This document shows positions 43,829-52,983 of a stretch of 64,000 bases of DNA, piece by piece. The translations under genes were made by a program, and so were the position numbers. The notes under the pieces are model-generated. The model did not search any database. It saw only the letters and a program-made list of their open reading frames with translations, and had not been told where the DNA came from. Origin of the DNA: WHSW01 sp963821345 (GTDB taxonomy: Bacteria; Actinomycetota; Thermoleophilia; Solirubrobacterales; 70-9); assembly GCA_963821345.1 (NCBI GenBank), contig CAWGDM010000012.1:372001-436000 (forward strand), read 5' to 3'. Position 1 is the stretch's first letter; each line of letters begins with the position of its first letter.

Positions 43829-45196
43829 TTAGCTCGCGGCGACGACCGCCAGGCAGGCGCCGGCGGCGCGCTCGCCCGACCGAACCGCCCCCTCCATGTG
43901 GATGTGCCCGACGCCGGCGATGTCGGTGCACGCCCAGTGGATCGGGCCGACCGGCCGGCGGAGATCCTCGCCGAAGCGGCTCAATCCGCCGACGCCGAAG
44001 CTCGTCCCGTAGGCGCCCCGCGTCCATTCCTGCGCCGACCAGTCCGTCTCGATGAAGTCGACGGCTTGCAGGGCCCCCGGCCCGACGTACTTCGCCATCC
44101 CCTCGAGCACGGCGGCGCGGCGATCGGCGGCGCTCAGCCGCCCCGCCCGCTCGGCGTTCTCGCCGGCAAGGAAGGTGGTCAGGACCCCCGCGGTCGCCGA
44201 CGGCGGCGAATTGTCGTAGAGCTCGCGAACGAGCTCGTAGGGCGCGAACCCCTGGCCCGAGAGCCCGTCCTCACGCCAGAAGGGTCGTTCGTAGACGGCG
44301 AGGATCTTGTTGATGCTGCCCTGCGAGAGCGCCTGCTCCAGCCGCTGGCGCCAGGCGGGGAGCGCGGGACGGAAGCGAATCGCGCCGGTCAGATTCGGCG
44401 GCACGGCGACGATCACGGCCCGTGCGCTCACCGTCGCGGCTTCCGTGCTCACCTCGACGCCCTCCTCCGACCAGCGGATGTCGCGCGCCGGGGCGTCGAG
44501 GACGACGCGGTCGCCGAGCCGCTCGGCGAGTCGAATCGCGATCAGCTGAGAGCCGCCGACGACCCGATGGGCGAGGCACTGATCGGGGTCGAAGAGCTCG
44601 TAGGTGCCACCGGCGCCCGCGATCATCCAGAGCCCCTGAAGCAGGGAGAAGCTGTGGGCCGGCTTTGCCAGGAAGGCGCTCGCGAGCCAGAAGCGCAGCA
44701 GGTCCTGGGCCATCTCGTCGGCAACCTCGCGCTGCAGCCAGGCCTCGAAGGTGATCGCGTCGAGCGCGTCGGCGTCGGGGTGCGCCCAGGGCGCCTCCGG
44801 GTCGAGCTCCTTCGCGAGCGCGTCGAGCTTCGACTCCGCATCGGCGAACGCCCGCTCGGACGCCGCGCCGAGTGGCGCGTCGTGGCCCTCGTAGCGGTGA
44901 GCGCGCTCGGAGCGGTCGATGTAGACATGCTCGCCCTCGCGGAAGCTGGGGAAGAGCTCGATCCCGAGATCCTCCAGCAGCGCGTGCAGGGCGGATTGGT
45001 ACGGGGCGACCCATTGGCCGCCGAGCTCGTTTGCCTCGCCGCCGATCTCGGTGTTCCAAACCCGGCCGCCGACCCGGTCGCGCGCCTCGAGCACGACGAC
45101 GTCCGTTCCGCGAGCGGCGAGCGTCGACGCCGCCGTGAGCCCGGCGATACCGGCGCCGACGACGGCCACCTCGGTTTCGACGGGGGGCTCAGGCAT
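43829..45196 (-). CDS. Flavin-containing amine oxidase (monoamine/polyamine oxidase family), copy 1
   Basis: The 455-residue FAD enzyme oxidises amines to aldehydes and ammonia. The dinucleotide motif is VAVVGAGIAGLTAASTLAARGTDVVVLEARDRVGGRVW, followed by ANELGGQWVAPYQSAL and the flavin-proximal TRGAYGTSFGVGG and HMEGAVRSGERAAGACLAV. The segment equivalent to SGGCY of human MAO has Ala instead of Cys, so FAD is bound non-covalently. Cytoplasmic, no signal. It is downstream of a second amine oxidase (45236-46555) in the same direction, 39 bases apart. Substrate is unknown; polyamines or short alkylamines fit the island. Confidence 0.9.
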   Translation of the reverse strand: MPEPPVETEVAVVGAGIAGLTAASTLAARGTDVVVLEARDRVGGRVWNTEIGGEANELGGQWVAPYQSALHALLEDLGIELFPSFREGEHVYIDRSERAHRYEGHDAPLGAASERAFADAESKLDALAKELDPEAPWAHPDADALDAITFEAWLQREVADEMAQDLLRFWLASAFLAKPAHSFSLLQGLWMIAGAGGTYELFDPDQCLAHRVVGGSQLIAIRLAERLGDRVVLDAPARDIRWSEEGVEVSTEAATVSARAVIVAVPPNLTGAIRFRPALPAWRQRLEQALSQGSINKILAVYERPFWREDGLSGQGFAPYELVRELYDNSPPSATAGVLTTFLAGENAERAGRLSAADRRAAVLEGMAKYVGPGALQAVDFIETDWSAQEWTRGAYGTSFGVGGLSRFGEDLRRPVGPIHWACTDIAGVGHIHMEGAVRSGERAAGACLAVVAAS

Positions 45197-45235
45197 TCGA
45201 CCTCCCTGTCAAGCAAATCAGCACCCGCGGTCAGT

Positions 45236-46555
45236 CTAATCCGGACCGAGCGCCGCGGCCGCGGCCGCTCGGCCGGTGCGCACAGCGCCCTCCATGTAGC
45301 CGCAGACCCATTGGTCGGAGCCACAGACATAGAAGGGCGGCTCATGCGTGCCATGCAGCGGGCCGACCGCGGTCACGTCACCGGGCCGCCAGCCGGTGAT
45401 GTAGCCCTCGGTCCAGGGGTCGACTCCCCAGCGCCGGATGTGGACGGCGATCGGGTCGCCCGCCTCCTCGCCGAACGCGGCGACCATCTCCCCGGTGAGC
45501 TCCGCCTCCACGATCCGCGACGAAGTGGCGATGAAGGCGGCCAGGCGCTCGGGCGGGATCAGCGCCGAGATGATCCCGTCACGCTGGGGCCAGGTTCCAC
45601 CGATCATCGTCGTCTCCATGTAGGCCGTGGCGTTGAGGCCCTTGCGCTCCCAAAAGGAGTCGGGATAGGAGAAGCAAGCCTTGGCGGCGAGCGCGTGTCG
45701 CTGGCGATGCAACGAGCCGAGCCGCTTCGACGAGACCCCGACGATCGAGATCCGGCGCAACGGGCCCACGGGGACGGCACTGATCACGGCATCGCATTGG
45801 AAGCGTTCCCCGCTCGCCGTCTCGACCGTGCAGCCGCCGCTCGCGACTTCGATCGCCGTCACCGGGGTGGAGTAGTGGATCCGGTCCTCGAGCTCCGAGG
45901 CCATCCTCAGGGCAACCGTGGCCGAGCCCTCCGCCACCATCCCCGACTCCCAGACCGCGTAGTCGTAGAACCCCCGAGCCCCGGCGGCGGCCTCCTTGCG
46001 CAGATCCGACAACAGCGAGGTTCGCTCCACCGACTCGGCGGCGAGCGAGAGCATCGCCAGCTCGCGGGCGCGAACGGCGTTCGGGGTTGCGCCGCAGGAG
46101 CGCATCCAGGCGCCGACCGAGATCCGGTCGAGGCGATCGGCGTCCGGGTGCGCCCAGGGGTCATCGGGATCGACGCCGGCGGCGAGCCGCGCGAACTCGG
46201 CCTCGGCAGCGTCGTAGCTGGCGCGGTCGGCCGGGGTCATCCACGGCCATTCGTTGCCGACCCGGCGCCCTTCGGCTAGCAGCGCGGTGTCCTCGCCCGG
46301 TGACTCGGCGCCGAACCCGGCGACGATCGTCAGTCCGAGCTCCTCCACCAGCCCGAGGTAGGCCGTGTGGAACTCGCCCACGAGTTCGCCGCCCAGCTGC
46401 ACGAGCCGCCCGTCCGCGAGCGTTGTCTGCTCAACCCGGCCGCCCGCGCGGCCACGCGCCTCGAGCACGACCACGTCCGTGCCCGCCGAGGCCAGGTCCC
46501 GCGCGGCACTCAGACCGGCCAGTCCGGCTCCGACGACGACCACGTCAGATCGCAT
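45236..46555 (-). CDS. Flavin-containing amine oxidase, copy 2
   Basis: The 439-residue paralogue of the gene downstream shows VVVVGAGLAGLSAARDLASAGTDVVVLEARGRAGGRVEQ, QLGGELVGEFHTAYLGLVEELGL, CDAVISAVPVGPLRRI and the C-terminal YVCGSDQWVCGYMEGAVRTGRAAAAAAL. As in copy 1, the region of the MAO covalent Cys lacks SGGCY (it reads ITGWRPGDVTAVG). The ATG follows directly after the stop of the oxidoreductase gene at 46556 with no gap, so the run is co-translated. Two divergent paralogues side by side suggest two amine substrates or sequential steps. Confidence 0.9.
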   Translation of the reverse strand: MRSDVVVVGAGLAGLSAARDLASAGTDVVVLEARGRAGGRVEQTTLADGRLVQLGGELVGEFHTAYLGLVEELGLTIVAGFGAESPGEDTALLAEGRRVGNEWPWMTPADRASYDAAEAEFARLAAGVDPDDPWAHPDADRLDRISVGAWMRSCGATPNAVRARELAMLSLAAESVERTSLLSDLRKEAAAGARGFYDYAVWESGMVAEGSATVALRMASELEDRIHYSTPVTAIEVASGGCTVETASGERFQCDAVISAVPVGPLRRISIVGVSSKRLGSLHRQRHALAAKACFSYPDSFWERKGLNATAYMETTMIGGTWPQRDGIISALIPPERLAAFIATSSRIVEAELTGEMVAAFGEEAGDPIAVHIRRWGVDPWTEGYITGWRPGDVTAVGPLHGTHEPPFYVCGSDQWVCGYMEGAVRTGRAAAAAALGPD

Positions 46556-47854
46556 TCAGCTCCACGGATAGGGGCTGTGCGAGACCGGGTGCAGGTCGCC
46601 GGTGGCGAAGCGCTCGTAGCGGAACGGGTGCAGCAGCGAAGAGTGCTCGCCCTGGAGCACTCGGGCGATCTCGCGGCCGACGGCGATCATCTTGTAGCCG
46701 TGGTTGGAATCGGCGGCGACGTAGACGTTCGGGCGCATGTGGTCGAAGATCGGGAAGTTGTCGGCGGTGAAGGCACCGGCGCCACCCGAGCGCACCTGGT
46801 GGTAGAGCGCCCGGCACCCCTGGAAGCGCTCCATGCACGCCGAGAGCGCCGCGCACCATAGGTCGGGAAAGCCGGCCTCGACCGTTCCGGTCGGGTAGGG
46901 ATCGACGACGAGCTCCGAGCCGATCGGAAGCGGCTGGGCACCTCCCTGAACGGACTCGCGGTCCGGCTTCACGTAGATCCCCCAGGGCTCCTCGGTGATC
47001 ATCCGGCCCTCGTCGTCTGAGAGCGGGCGGTCGGAGTCCACGTGCAGCACAGGGCCCTCGCTGCCGTCGGCGGTGTCGAAGGTCGACGGCGCCAGCATCA
47101 CCTCTCCTTCCTGCAGGTACCAGTAGGTCCACATCGGCCGGTCGCGCTCGACGCCGCCGCCGGGCCGGTGGACGTCGATCCGGTCGGAGAGCCCGAGCAT
47201 CCGCCACAGATGCGGGATCCATGGGCCGACGGCGACGACGACCTGCTCGACCTCGATTCCGCCGGCGCTCGTCTCGACCCGCGTGACGGCCCCCGAGCCG
47301 TCGAATTCGAACCCGGTCACCTCGACCCCGTCGGCGATCTGCGCCCCCGCTGCCCGTGCCTTGTCCGCGAGGCCGTGCATCGACTCCTTGTTGAAGGCGA
47401 AGCCGCCCCGATGCTCGTGCAGGCAGACGCTCAGGCCCTCGGCCCGCCAATCGCCGTAGAGGCCGCGCATGTGGGCGCGGACCTCCTGCTCCCCCGTGTG
47501 CAGCTCCGACGGATATCCGATCCGCTGCTGGCGCTCGAACACCTCGGTCAGATCGGGCTCCTGGGAGGGCGGGCCCAGCGCCACGTAGCCGCTGCCGTGG
47601 TAGGCGAGCGTCTCCGGATCGGATTCCCAGATCTCGACGCATGCCGCCATCAGCTCCTGCATCGCGGGCTGGAAGTAGTTGTTGCGGATCACGCCGCAGG
47701 CGATTCCCGAGGCGCCGGCCCCAACCCCCGTCTTGTCGACGACGAGTGCCTGCTCGCCGGCCGCGGCCAGATGCCAGGCCGTCGAGAGTCCGTGCACGCC
47801 CGCGCCGATCACCAGGTGGCGAGCGGAGTTCGGCACCGGTGCGGCGGTGAGCAC
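46556..47854 (-). CDS. FAD-dependent amine oxidoreductase of the DAO/sarcosine oxidase beta family
   Basis: The 432-residue flavoenzyme has RHLVIGAGVHGLSTAWHLAAAGEQALVVDKTGVGAGASGIACGVIRNNYFQPAMQELM, which mirrors the GASGRNTTILRSNY region of the SoxB-like protein here, then VVVAVGPWIPHLWRMLG, VDPYPTGTVEAGFPDLWCAA and SGGAGAFTADNFPIFDHM near the C-terminus. It would oxidise a secondary or tertiary amine such as an N-methyl amino acid without partner subunits. The start is a GTG at 47854, directly after the stop of the unknown gene upstream. Whether it uses oxygen or an electron-transfer partner cannot be told. Confidence 0.87.
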   Translation of the reverse strand: MLTAAPVPNSARHLVIGAGVHGLSTAWHLAAAGEQALVVDKTGVGAGASGIACGVIRNNYFQPAMQELMAACVEIWESDPETLAYHGSGYVALGPPSQEPDLTEVFERQQRIGYPSELHTGEQEVRAHMRGLYGDWRAEGLSVCLHEHRGGFAFNKESMHGLADKARAAGAQIADGVEVTGFEFDGSGAVTRVETSAGGIEVEQVVVAVGPWIPHLWRMLGLSDRIDVHRPGGGVERDRPMWTYWYLQEGEVMLAPSTFDTADGSEGPVLHVDSDRPLSDDEGRMITEEPWGIYVKPDRESVQGGAQPLPIGSELVVDPYPTGTVEAGFPDLWCAALSACMERFQGCRALYHQVRSGGAGAFTADNFPIFDHMRPNVYVAADSNHGYKMIAVGREIARVLQGEHSSLLHPFRYERFATGDLHPVSHSPYPWS

Positions 47855-48283
47855 CTAGTGCTCCGGCGGCTCCCAGCCCTCGAGCACCGGCGGCTTCCAG
47901 TGGTCGCCGACGTTCGGCGAGCTCTCGGTCCAGGGGCCGAGCTCGGGCTGGAGGAACTTCGCGTGGGCCCGCTTGAGACGGATCCCGTAGGAGTTGCCCG
48001 CCGTCAGGTGAGCGATCAGGACCTTGCGGGCGATCTCGTCCTCGCGGCCCTCGGGGATCGGGAAGTAGATCCGCAGGAAGGAGTTGGAGTAGCGGTCGAA
48101 GACCGCCGGCGTGCCCTCCTCGACCAGCAGCTCGACGTCCTCGAGCCAGTTCAGGTCCTTGCCGGGGGTCGCCGCATCGAGGTCGATGTCCTCGACCAGC
48201 GAGATGTCCTCCTGGTACGGAAAGCGCTCGCCGGAGAGGTACTCGGCGTCGATCGAGAAGACCTTCTCCGGCTCGGCAGTCAT
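47855..48283 (-). CDS. Unknown acidic protein in amine-oxidase operon
   Basis: The 142-residue protein (ATG at 48281-48283) is acidic and aromatic-rich: EKVFSIDAEYLSGERFPYQEDISLVEDIDLD, DRYSNSFLRIYFPIPEGREDEIARKVLIAHLTAGNSYGIRLKRAHAKFLQPELGPWTE. No signal peptide or membrane helix is visible and there is no Cys. I do not recognise it. It lies between the FMN subunit gene of the second synthase set and the oxidoreductase, with no gap to the latter, so it may be an accessory subunit of one of them. Confidence 0.68.
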   Translation of the reverse strand: MTAEPEKVFSIDAEYLSGERFPYQEDISLVEDIDLDAATPGKDLNWLEDVELLVEEGTPAVFDRYSNSFLRIYFPIPEGREDEIARKVLIAHLTAGNSYGIRLKRAHAKFLQPELGPWTESSPNVGDHWKPPVLEGWEPPEH

Positions 48284-48331
48284 CTCAAGCGGCCTCAACG
48301 GCGGCCGGGCTCGGCTTCGCTCCGCTACGCC

Positions 48332-49759
48332 TCACGTCGTCTCCTCGGCTGGCTGCGGCAGGTAGTCCACCGGGTTCTCCAGGTACTGGTCGAGCAGAGT
48401 GCGAATCTCCTCGAGCGCGCGTTCCTCGGTCGCGCCGGGGATGTAGTCGGTGCCCGCCAGGGGGACCCGCGCCATCGCCGACGCCTCGACGGTGAGCGCC
48501 GCGAGGTCCTCGGGCTCGAGGTTGTGGACGCTGGTCTTCCCGCAGGCGCGGGCGAGCATCTGGACCTCGAGCGTCAGCGTGTGGAGGAAGTTGAACACAC
48601 GCTGGGCGGCCTCGTCCACGTGCAGGCGCTTGCGCAGCTCGGGGTCCTGCGTGGTGATGCCCACCGGGCAGCGGCCCGTGTGGCAGTGGTAGCACTGGCC
48701 GGCGGGGACGCCCACGGTCCCCTCGTAGTCGGTGACGCCCGGGATCTCCTTGTTGCAGTTGAGCGCCATCAGCGCCGAGTGCCCGATCGCGATCGCGTCG
48801 GCGCCGAGCGCCAGGCACTTCGCGATGTCGCCGCCGTTGCGGATCCCGCCCGCCACCACGAGGTCGACCTCGTCGGCAAGGCCGACGTCCTCGAGCGCGC
48901 GGCGCGCCTCGGGGATCGCCGCGATCAGCGGGATGCCCGTCTCCTCCGCCGCCACGTGCGGTCCCGCCCCGGTGCCGCCCTCGGCCCCGTCCAGGTAGAT
49001 GATGTCGGGACCGCACTTGGCCGCCATCCGCACGTCGTCGTAGACCCGCGCGGCGCCGAGCTTGAGCTGGATCGGGATCTCGTAGTTGGTCGCCTCGCGC
49101 GTCTCCTGCACCTTCAGCGATAGGTCGTCGGGGCCGAGCCAGTCCGGGTGCCTGGCGGGGGAGCGCTGGTCGATGCCGGCCGGCAGCGAGCGCATCTCAG
49201 CCACCTGCTCGGTCACCTTCTGCCCCATCAGGTGGCCGCCGAGGCCGACCTTGCAGCCCTGGCCGATGAAGAACTCGACCCCGTCGGCCAGCATCATGTG
49301 GTGAGGGTTGAAGCCGTAGCGGCTCTGGATCACCTGGTAGTACCACTTGGTCGACAGGTCGCGCTCGGGCGGGATCATCCCGCCCTCGCCCGAGCAGGTC
49401 GCCGTGCCCGCCATCGAAGCGCCCTTGGCGAGCGCCATCTTCGCCTCCAGCGACAGGGCCCCGAAGCTCATCCCGGTGATGTAGACGGGGATGTCGAGCT
49501 CGAGCGGCTTCTTCGCGAAGCGCGCGCCGAGCACCGTCTTCGTGTCGCATTTCTCCCGGTAGCCCTCGATCACGAACCGCGTCAGCGTCCCCGGGAGGAA
49601 GGTCAGCTCGTCCCAGTGCGGGATCTTCTTGAACATCGAGAAGCCGCGCATCCGGTAGCGGCCGAGCTCGGCCTTCATGTGGATGTCGTTGATCACCCGC
49701 GGCGTGAAGATCGGGCTGCTGCCGATCACCTCGCGCTCGTCGGGCTTTTCGTCCGCCAT
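48332..49759 (-). CDS. Glutamate-synthase-like FMN subunit, second set, with intact Fe-S cysteine motif
   Basis: The 475-residue paralogue of the protein at 30284-31687 shows VYITGMSFGALSLEAKMALAKG, TCSGEGGMIPPERDLS, FFIGQGCKVGLGGHLMGQ, IPIQLKLGAARVYDDVRMAAKCGPDIIYLDGAEGGTGA and LVVAGGIRNGGDIAKCLALGADAIAIG. Here the 3Fe-4S motif is complete: QCYHCHTGRCPVGITTQ (Cys356, Cys359, Cys364). The ATG at 49757-49759 follows GAGAGG. It probably acts with the two proteins encoded upstream as a glutamate-synthase-like amidotransferase complex. Its substrate may be plain glutamine, in contrast to the cluster-less first copy; that is inference. Confidence 0.87.
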   Translation of the reverse strand: MADEKPDEREVIGSSPIFTPRVINDIHMKAELGRYRMRGFSMFKKIPHWDELTFLPGTLTRFVIEGYREKCDTKTVLGARFAKKPLELDIPVYITGMSFGALSLEAKMALAKGASMAGTATCSGEGGMIPPERDLSTKWYYQVIQSRYGFNPHHMMLADGVEFFIGQGCKVGLGGHLMGQKVTEQVAEMRSLPAGIDQRSPARHPDWLGPDDLSLKVQETREATNYEIPIQLKLGAARVYDDVRMAAKCGPDIIYLDGAEGGTGAGPHVAAEETGIPLIAAIPEARRALEDVGLADEVDLVVAGGIRNGGDIAKCLALGADAIAIGHSALMALNCNKEIPGVTDYEGTVGVPAGQCYHCHTGRCPVGITTQDPELRKRLHVDEAAQRVFNFLHTLTLEVQMLARACGKTSVHNLEPEDLAALTVEASAMARVPLAGTDYIPGATEERALEEIRTLLDQYLENPVDYLPQPAEETT

Positions 49760-49770
49760 CTCGATCCTCT

Positions 49771-50560
49771 CTAGAGCACCAGCTTGCGCTCGCTGGGCTC
49801 GAGGTTGTCGTAGTTGTAGAGCTTCTTCCCGCAGACGAACTTGCGCAGCTGCGGCGGCTCGCCGAGCTCGTGGATCGCGAACTTGCGCTCGACCAGCTCG
49901 GTGTCGGAGTCCGCCCAGGCCGCCTCGACGCAGTCGATGCCGAGCGCCGCGATCTCGCCGCCCGACGTAGATCGTGCCGTCGTACATCGAGTCGCCCAGC
50001 CCCGGGCCGACGTCGCCGCAGATGATCTGGCGGCCGCGCTGCATCATGAACCCGGTCATCGAGGCCGCGTTGCCGAGGGCGATGATCGTGCCGCCCTTCT
50101 GGTCGATCCCGGTGCGCGCGCCGACGTCGCCCTTGACGACGAGGTCGCCGCCACGCAGGGCGGCGCCGGCGAGCGAGCCGGCGTTGTTGTCGACCACGAC
50201 CACCCCCGACATCATGTTCTCGGCGACCGACCAGCCGACGCGCCCGGTGATCTCGACCTCCGGGCCGTCGATCAGCCCGCAGCCGAAGTAGCCGAGGCTG
50301 CCCTCGAAGCGGATCCGGCAGCGGGCCAGGATCGCGACGCCCAGCGAGTGCCTCGCGCTCGGGTTGAGCACGGTGACCTCCTCGACGCCCTGCTCGTAGA
50401 TCAGCCAGCGCAGCTCGGCGTTGATCTTGCGCGTGGTCAGCTCGGCCGCGTCGAGCTCGGCACTCTTGCCGTCGATCCTCGACGTCTTCGGGATCGAGTC
50501 GTCGAGCTCGACCAGCCCCCGCTCGTCCATCGCCGGTGCCTGCGGGCTCACCTCGTCCAT
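49771..50560 (-). CDS. GXGXG (GltB C-terminal) domain protein, second set, one frameshift near 49970
   Basis: The beta-helix subunit begins at the ATG at 50558-50560 or the one at 50528-50530. It shows VTVLNPSARHSLGVAILARCRIRFEGSLGYFGCGLIDGPEVEITGRVGWSVAENMMSGVVVVDNNAG, GARTGIDQKGGTIIALGNAASMTGFMMQRGRQIICGDVG and GDSMYDGTIYVG. After this the family pattern (GGEIAALGIDCVEAAW) continues only in another frame, because GGGCGG near 49970 carries one G too many. The restored end is KFVCGKKLYNYDNLEPSERKLVL, stop at 49771. It overlaps the amidotransferase gene upstream by 13 bases. Probably a sequencing error. Confidence 0.82.
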
Positions 50561-51479
50561 ACGAGCACCTCGCCCTCATAGGGGTCGCGGGTCTCGATCT
50601 CGCGGTCGAGGACCTGGCGGATCGCGATCTCCTCGGAGGCGAGCGCGACCAGATCGTCGTCCTCGTAGAGCACCAGCGGCTTCGCCCCGAGCTCGTCCTT
50701 GGCGACTCCGAGCGCGTCCTCGGTGACGCAGATGTAGGTGAAGACACCGTCGAGATCGGTGAGGCTCTGGCGCATCGCCTGCTCCAGCGAGAGGCCCTCG
50801 CTCATCTGCTCGGCCAGGTAGACGGCGATGATCTCGGAGTCGCACTCGGACTGGAAGCGGTGTCCGGAGCGCTGCAGCCGCCGGCGCCACTCGTGGAAGT
50901 TGGTCAGCTGGCCGTTGTGGACGACCGCGACGTCGGGGAACGGGTAGGCCCAATAGGGGTGCGCGTTGGCGATATCGACGTCGGATTCGGTCGCCATCCG
51001 CGCGTGACCGATCGCGTGCGTGCCGGCGTAGCTGGAGAGGCCGTACTGCGCGGAGACGGTCTCGGCGTCGCCGAGGTCCTTGACGATCTCGAGCGAGCGG
51101 CCGAGCGAGAGGACCTCCGTGTGGCGCACCCGCTCGACCGCATCGGCGAGCAGCTTCAGGTCGCCGTCGAAACCGAAGATCACGGTCATCGTGCGGTCGG
51201 TGCCCTTCACCTCCGCGATCTCGGCGCCGGCGGCGCGCATCCGCGCCTCGACCTGGTCGCGCTGGCGCTGCACGCGCTGCACCGAGCTCGGCGCCGTCGT
51301 CGGCCGCCTCGCTCAGCTTCACGTGGATGACGTAGCCGTCAGCGTCGCCGCGGTAGAGCGCGAACCCGGTCGAATCGGGCCCGCGATGCTTCATCGCCTG
51401 AAGCATCCGGGTCATGTCCCGCCCGACCTGCACGCTCGCCGCCGCCGTTGCGGTAGATGATCCCGGCGATCCCGCACAT
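50548..51479 (-). CDS. Class II glutamine amidotransferase, second set, two frameshifts
   Basis: The protein begins MCGIAGIIYRNGGG at 51479 (nucleophile Cys2). It continues in a second frame with VQVGRDMTRMLQAMKHRGPDSTGFALYRGD after one extra G near 51434, and in a third with VQRVQRQRDQVEARMRAAG after another near 51290. The body has YAGTHAIGHARMATES, VVHNGQLTNFHEWRRRL and CDSEIIAVYLAEQ, as expected for the glutaminase domain. Both breaks look like single inserted bases in G/C-rich sequence. The start overlaps the glutamine synthetase stop by one base (TGATG), so the operon order GS-amidotransferase-GXGXG-FMN repeats that of the first set. Confidence 0.8.
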
Positions 51480-52931
51480 CAGCTCCCGGCTAGGGCAAGC
51501 ACCTCCAGGTACTCCTCGCGCTCCCAGTCGGTGACCGCCGCCAGGTAGCGCTCCCACTCGTCGCGCTTGTAGTGCTGGAAGACCCGGTAGAGCCGGCCGG
51601 GCATCGCGCCCTTGATCACCTCGTCGGCCGCCAGGGCGTCGAGGGCAGCGCCGAGGCTGTCGGGCACCCGCTCGAGCTCGACTCCCTCGCTGAGCAGGTC
51701 GTAGGTGTTTCCCTCCTGGGGAGGCCCGGGGTCGCTCTTTTGCTTGAGCCCGTCGAGCCCCGCCCGCAGCAGCGTCGCGACCGTCAGGTACGGGTTGCAG
51801 GACGAGTCGACGCCGCGATACTCGAAGCGGCCGCCGGAGGCGACCCGCACGGTGCAGGTCCGGTTCTGCCAGCCCCAGTTCTTGTAGATCGGGGCCCAGA
51901 AGCCGGTGTCCCACATCCGGCAGTAGGAGTTCACGGTCGAGTTGCCGACGCACATCAGGGCGCCGAAGTGGTCCAGCATGCCGCCGAGGAAGTGGCGCCC
52001 CATCTCGGAGAGCTGCGCCGGCCCGTCGGGATCGTGGAAGACGTTGTTGCCGTCGTCGTCGACGAGCGTGAAGTGGTGATGGTGCCCGTTGGCGGAGACG
52101 CCGGTGAACGGCTTCGGCATGAACGAGCCCAGCAGACCGTGCTTGCGCGCCGACGGCGGCAATGATCTGCCGGTAAGTGGTGAGGTTGTCCGCGGTCCGC
52201 ACGGGGCGGTCGAAGCGGAAGTTGAGCTCGAGCTGGCCGGGCGCGTCCTCGTGGTCGCCGTAGCTCATGTCGAGGCCCATCCGCTGCCCGTACTCGACCA
52301 CGTCGAGCAGCACCGGACGCAGTTCCTCGAACATGTGGATGTGGTAGCAGTAGGGCTTGGTGACGCCCTCGGCGCCGCCGTCCTCGGTCCGGCGCATCCA
52401 CATCATCTCCGGCTCGATCCCGATCAGGAAGTTGAGCCCGAGCTCGTCCTCGAACTCTTTCACGACTCGCTTGAGGTTCTGGCGCGGGTCGGCGTCGAGC
52501 AGCTCGCCCGTCTCGGTGTCGTAGCAGTCGCAGAACACCCGGGCGACGCGCTCGTCCCAGGGCAGGACCCTGAACGTGTCGAGGTCGGCGATCGCCGCCA
52601 GCTCGGACTCCTCGGGGCCGAAGCCGATGTAGTTGCCGGACCGATCCGTGAACAGGTTCGCCGTGGCACCGTAGACGAGCTGGTAGCCCCGTTCGGCGAC
52701 CTGGGGGAAGAACGAGGCGACGACGCCCTTGCCCATGACGCGGCCGGTGATCGAGACCTGCTGGAAGAAGACGTACTCGATGCCCTCGTCGGCGATCAGC
52801 TTGGTCAGTTCCTCGATCCTCTCCGCGCGACCCGGCTGGTTGCGGGCTTCCTCAAGGGTCGCCGGCGGCATCTCAGACCGGGGGCTCTCGAGGACCGTTT
52901 CAACCGTCCCACCAAGCCTGTCAGCGGCCAC
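51479..52931 (-). CDS. Glutamine-synthetase-family ligase, second set, one frameshift near 52160
   Basis: The start is a GTG at 52929-52931 with a good AGGAG seven bases before it; a TTG at 52958 is the longer option. The protein (about 483 residues) shows LTKLIADEGIEYVFFQQVSITGRVMGKGVVASFFPQ, FLIGIEPEMMWMR, SYGDHEDAPGQLELNFRFDRPVRTADNLTTYR. After a one-base shift near 52160 it continues with GLLGSFMPKPFTGVSANGHHHHFTLVDDDG and GWQNRTCTVRVASGGRFEYRGVDSSCNPYL. It differs strongly from the GmaS-like copy at 33.3-34.7 kb, so it is not a recent duplicate. Substrate could be ammonium or an amine. The shared motif lies just upstream at 52953. Confidence 0.83.
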
Positions 52932-52952
52932 TATCGGGCTCCTTTCGATTAT

Positions 52953-52968
52953 GGACAAAATTGTACAG
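52953..52968 (-). promoter_or_regulatory. TGTACMAWTTTGTCY motif, copy 2
   Basis: On the minus strand CTGTACAATTTTGTCC lies 22 bases upstream of the GTG start of the second glutamine synthetase, in the only sizeable gap of this operon. It matches copy 1 at 35934-35948 at 12 of 15 positions. The site is AT-rich against high-GC surroundings. Confidence 0.5.
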
Positions 52969-52983
52969 TCGGGAAGAAGGCCC

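Noticed and set aside
43898..46279. A 793-codon plus-strand frame opposite the amine oxidases
   Set aside because: Same shadow composition; the minus-strand paralogues have matching FAD motifs.
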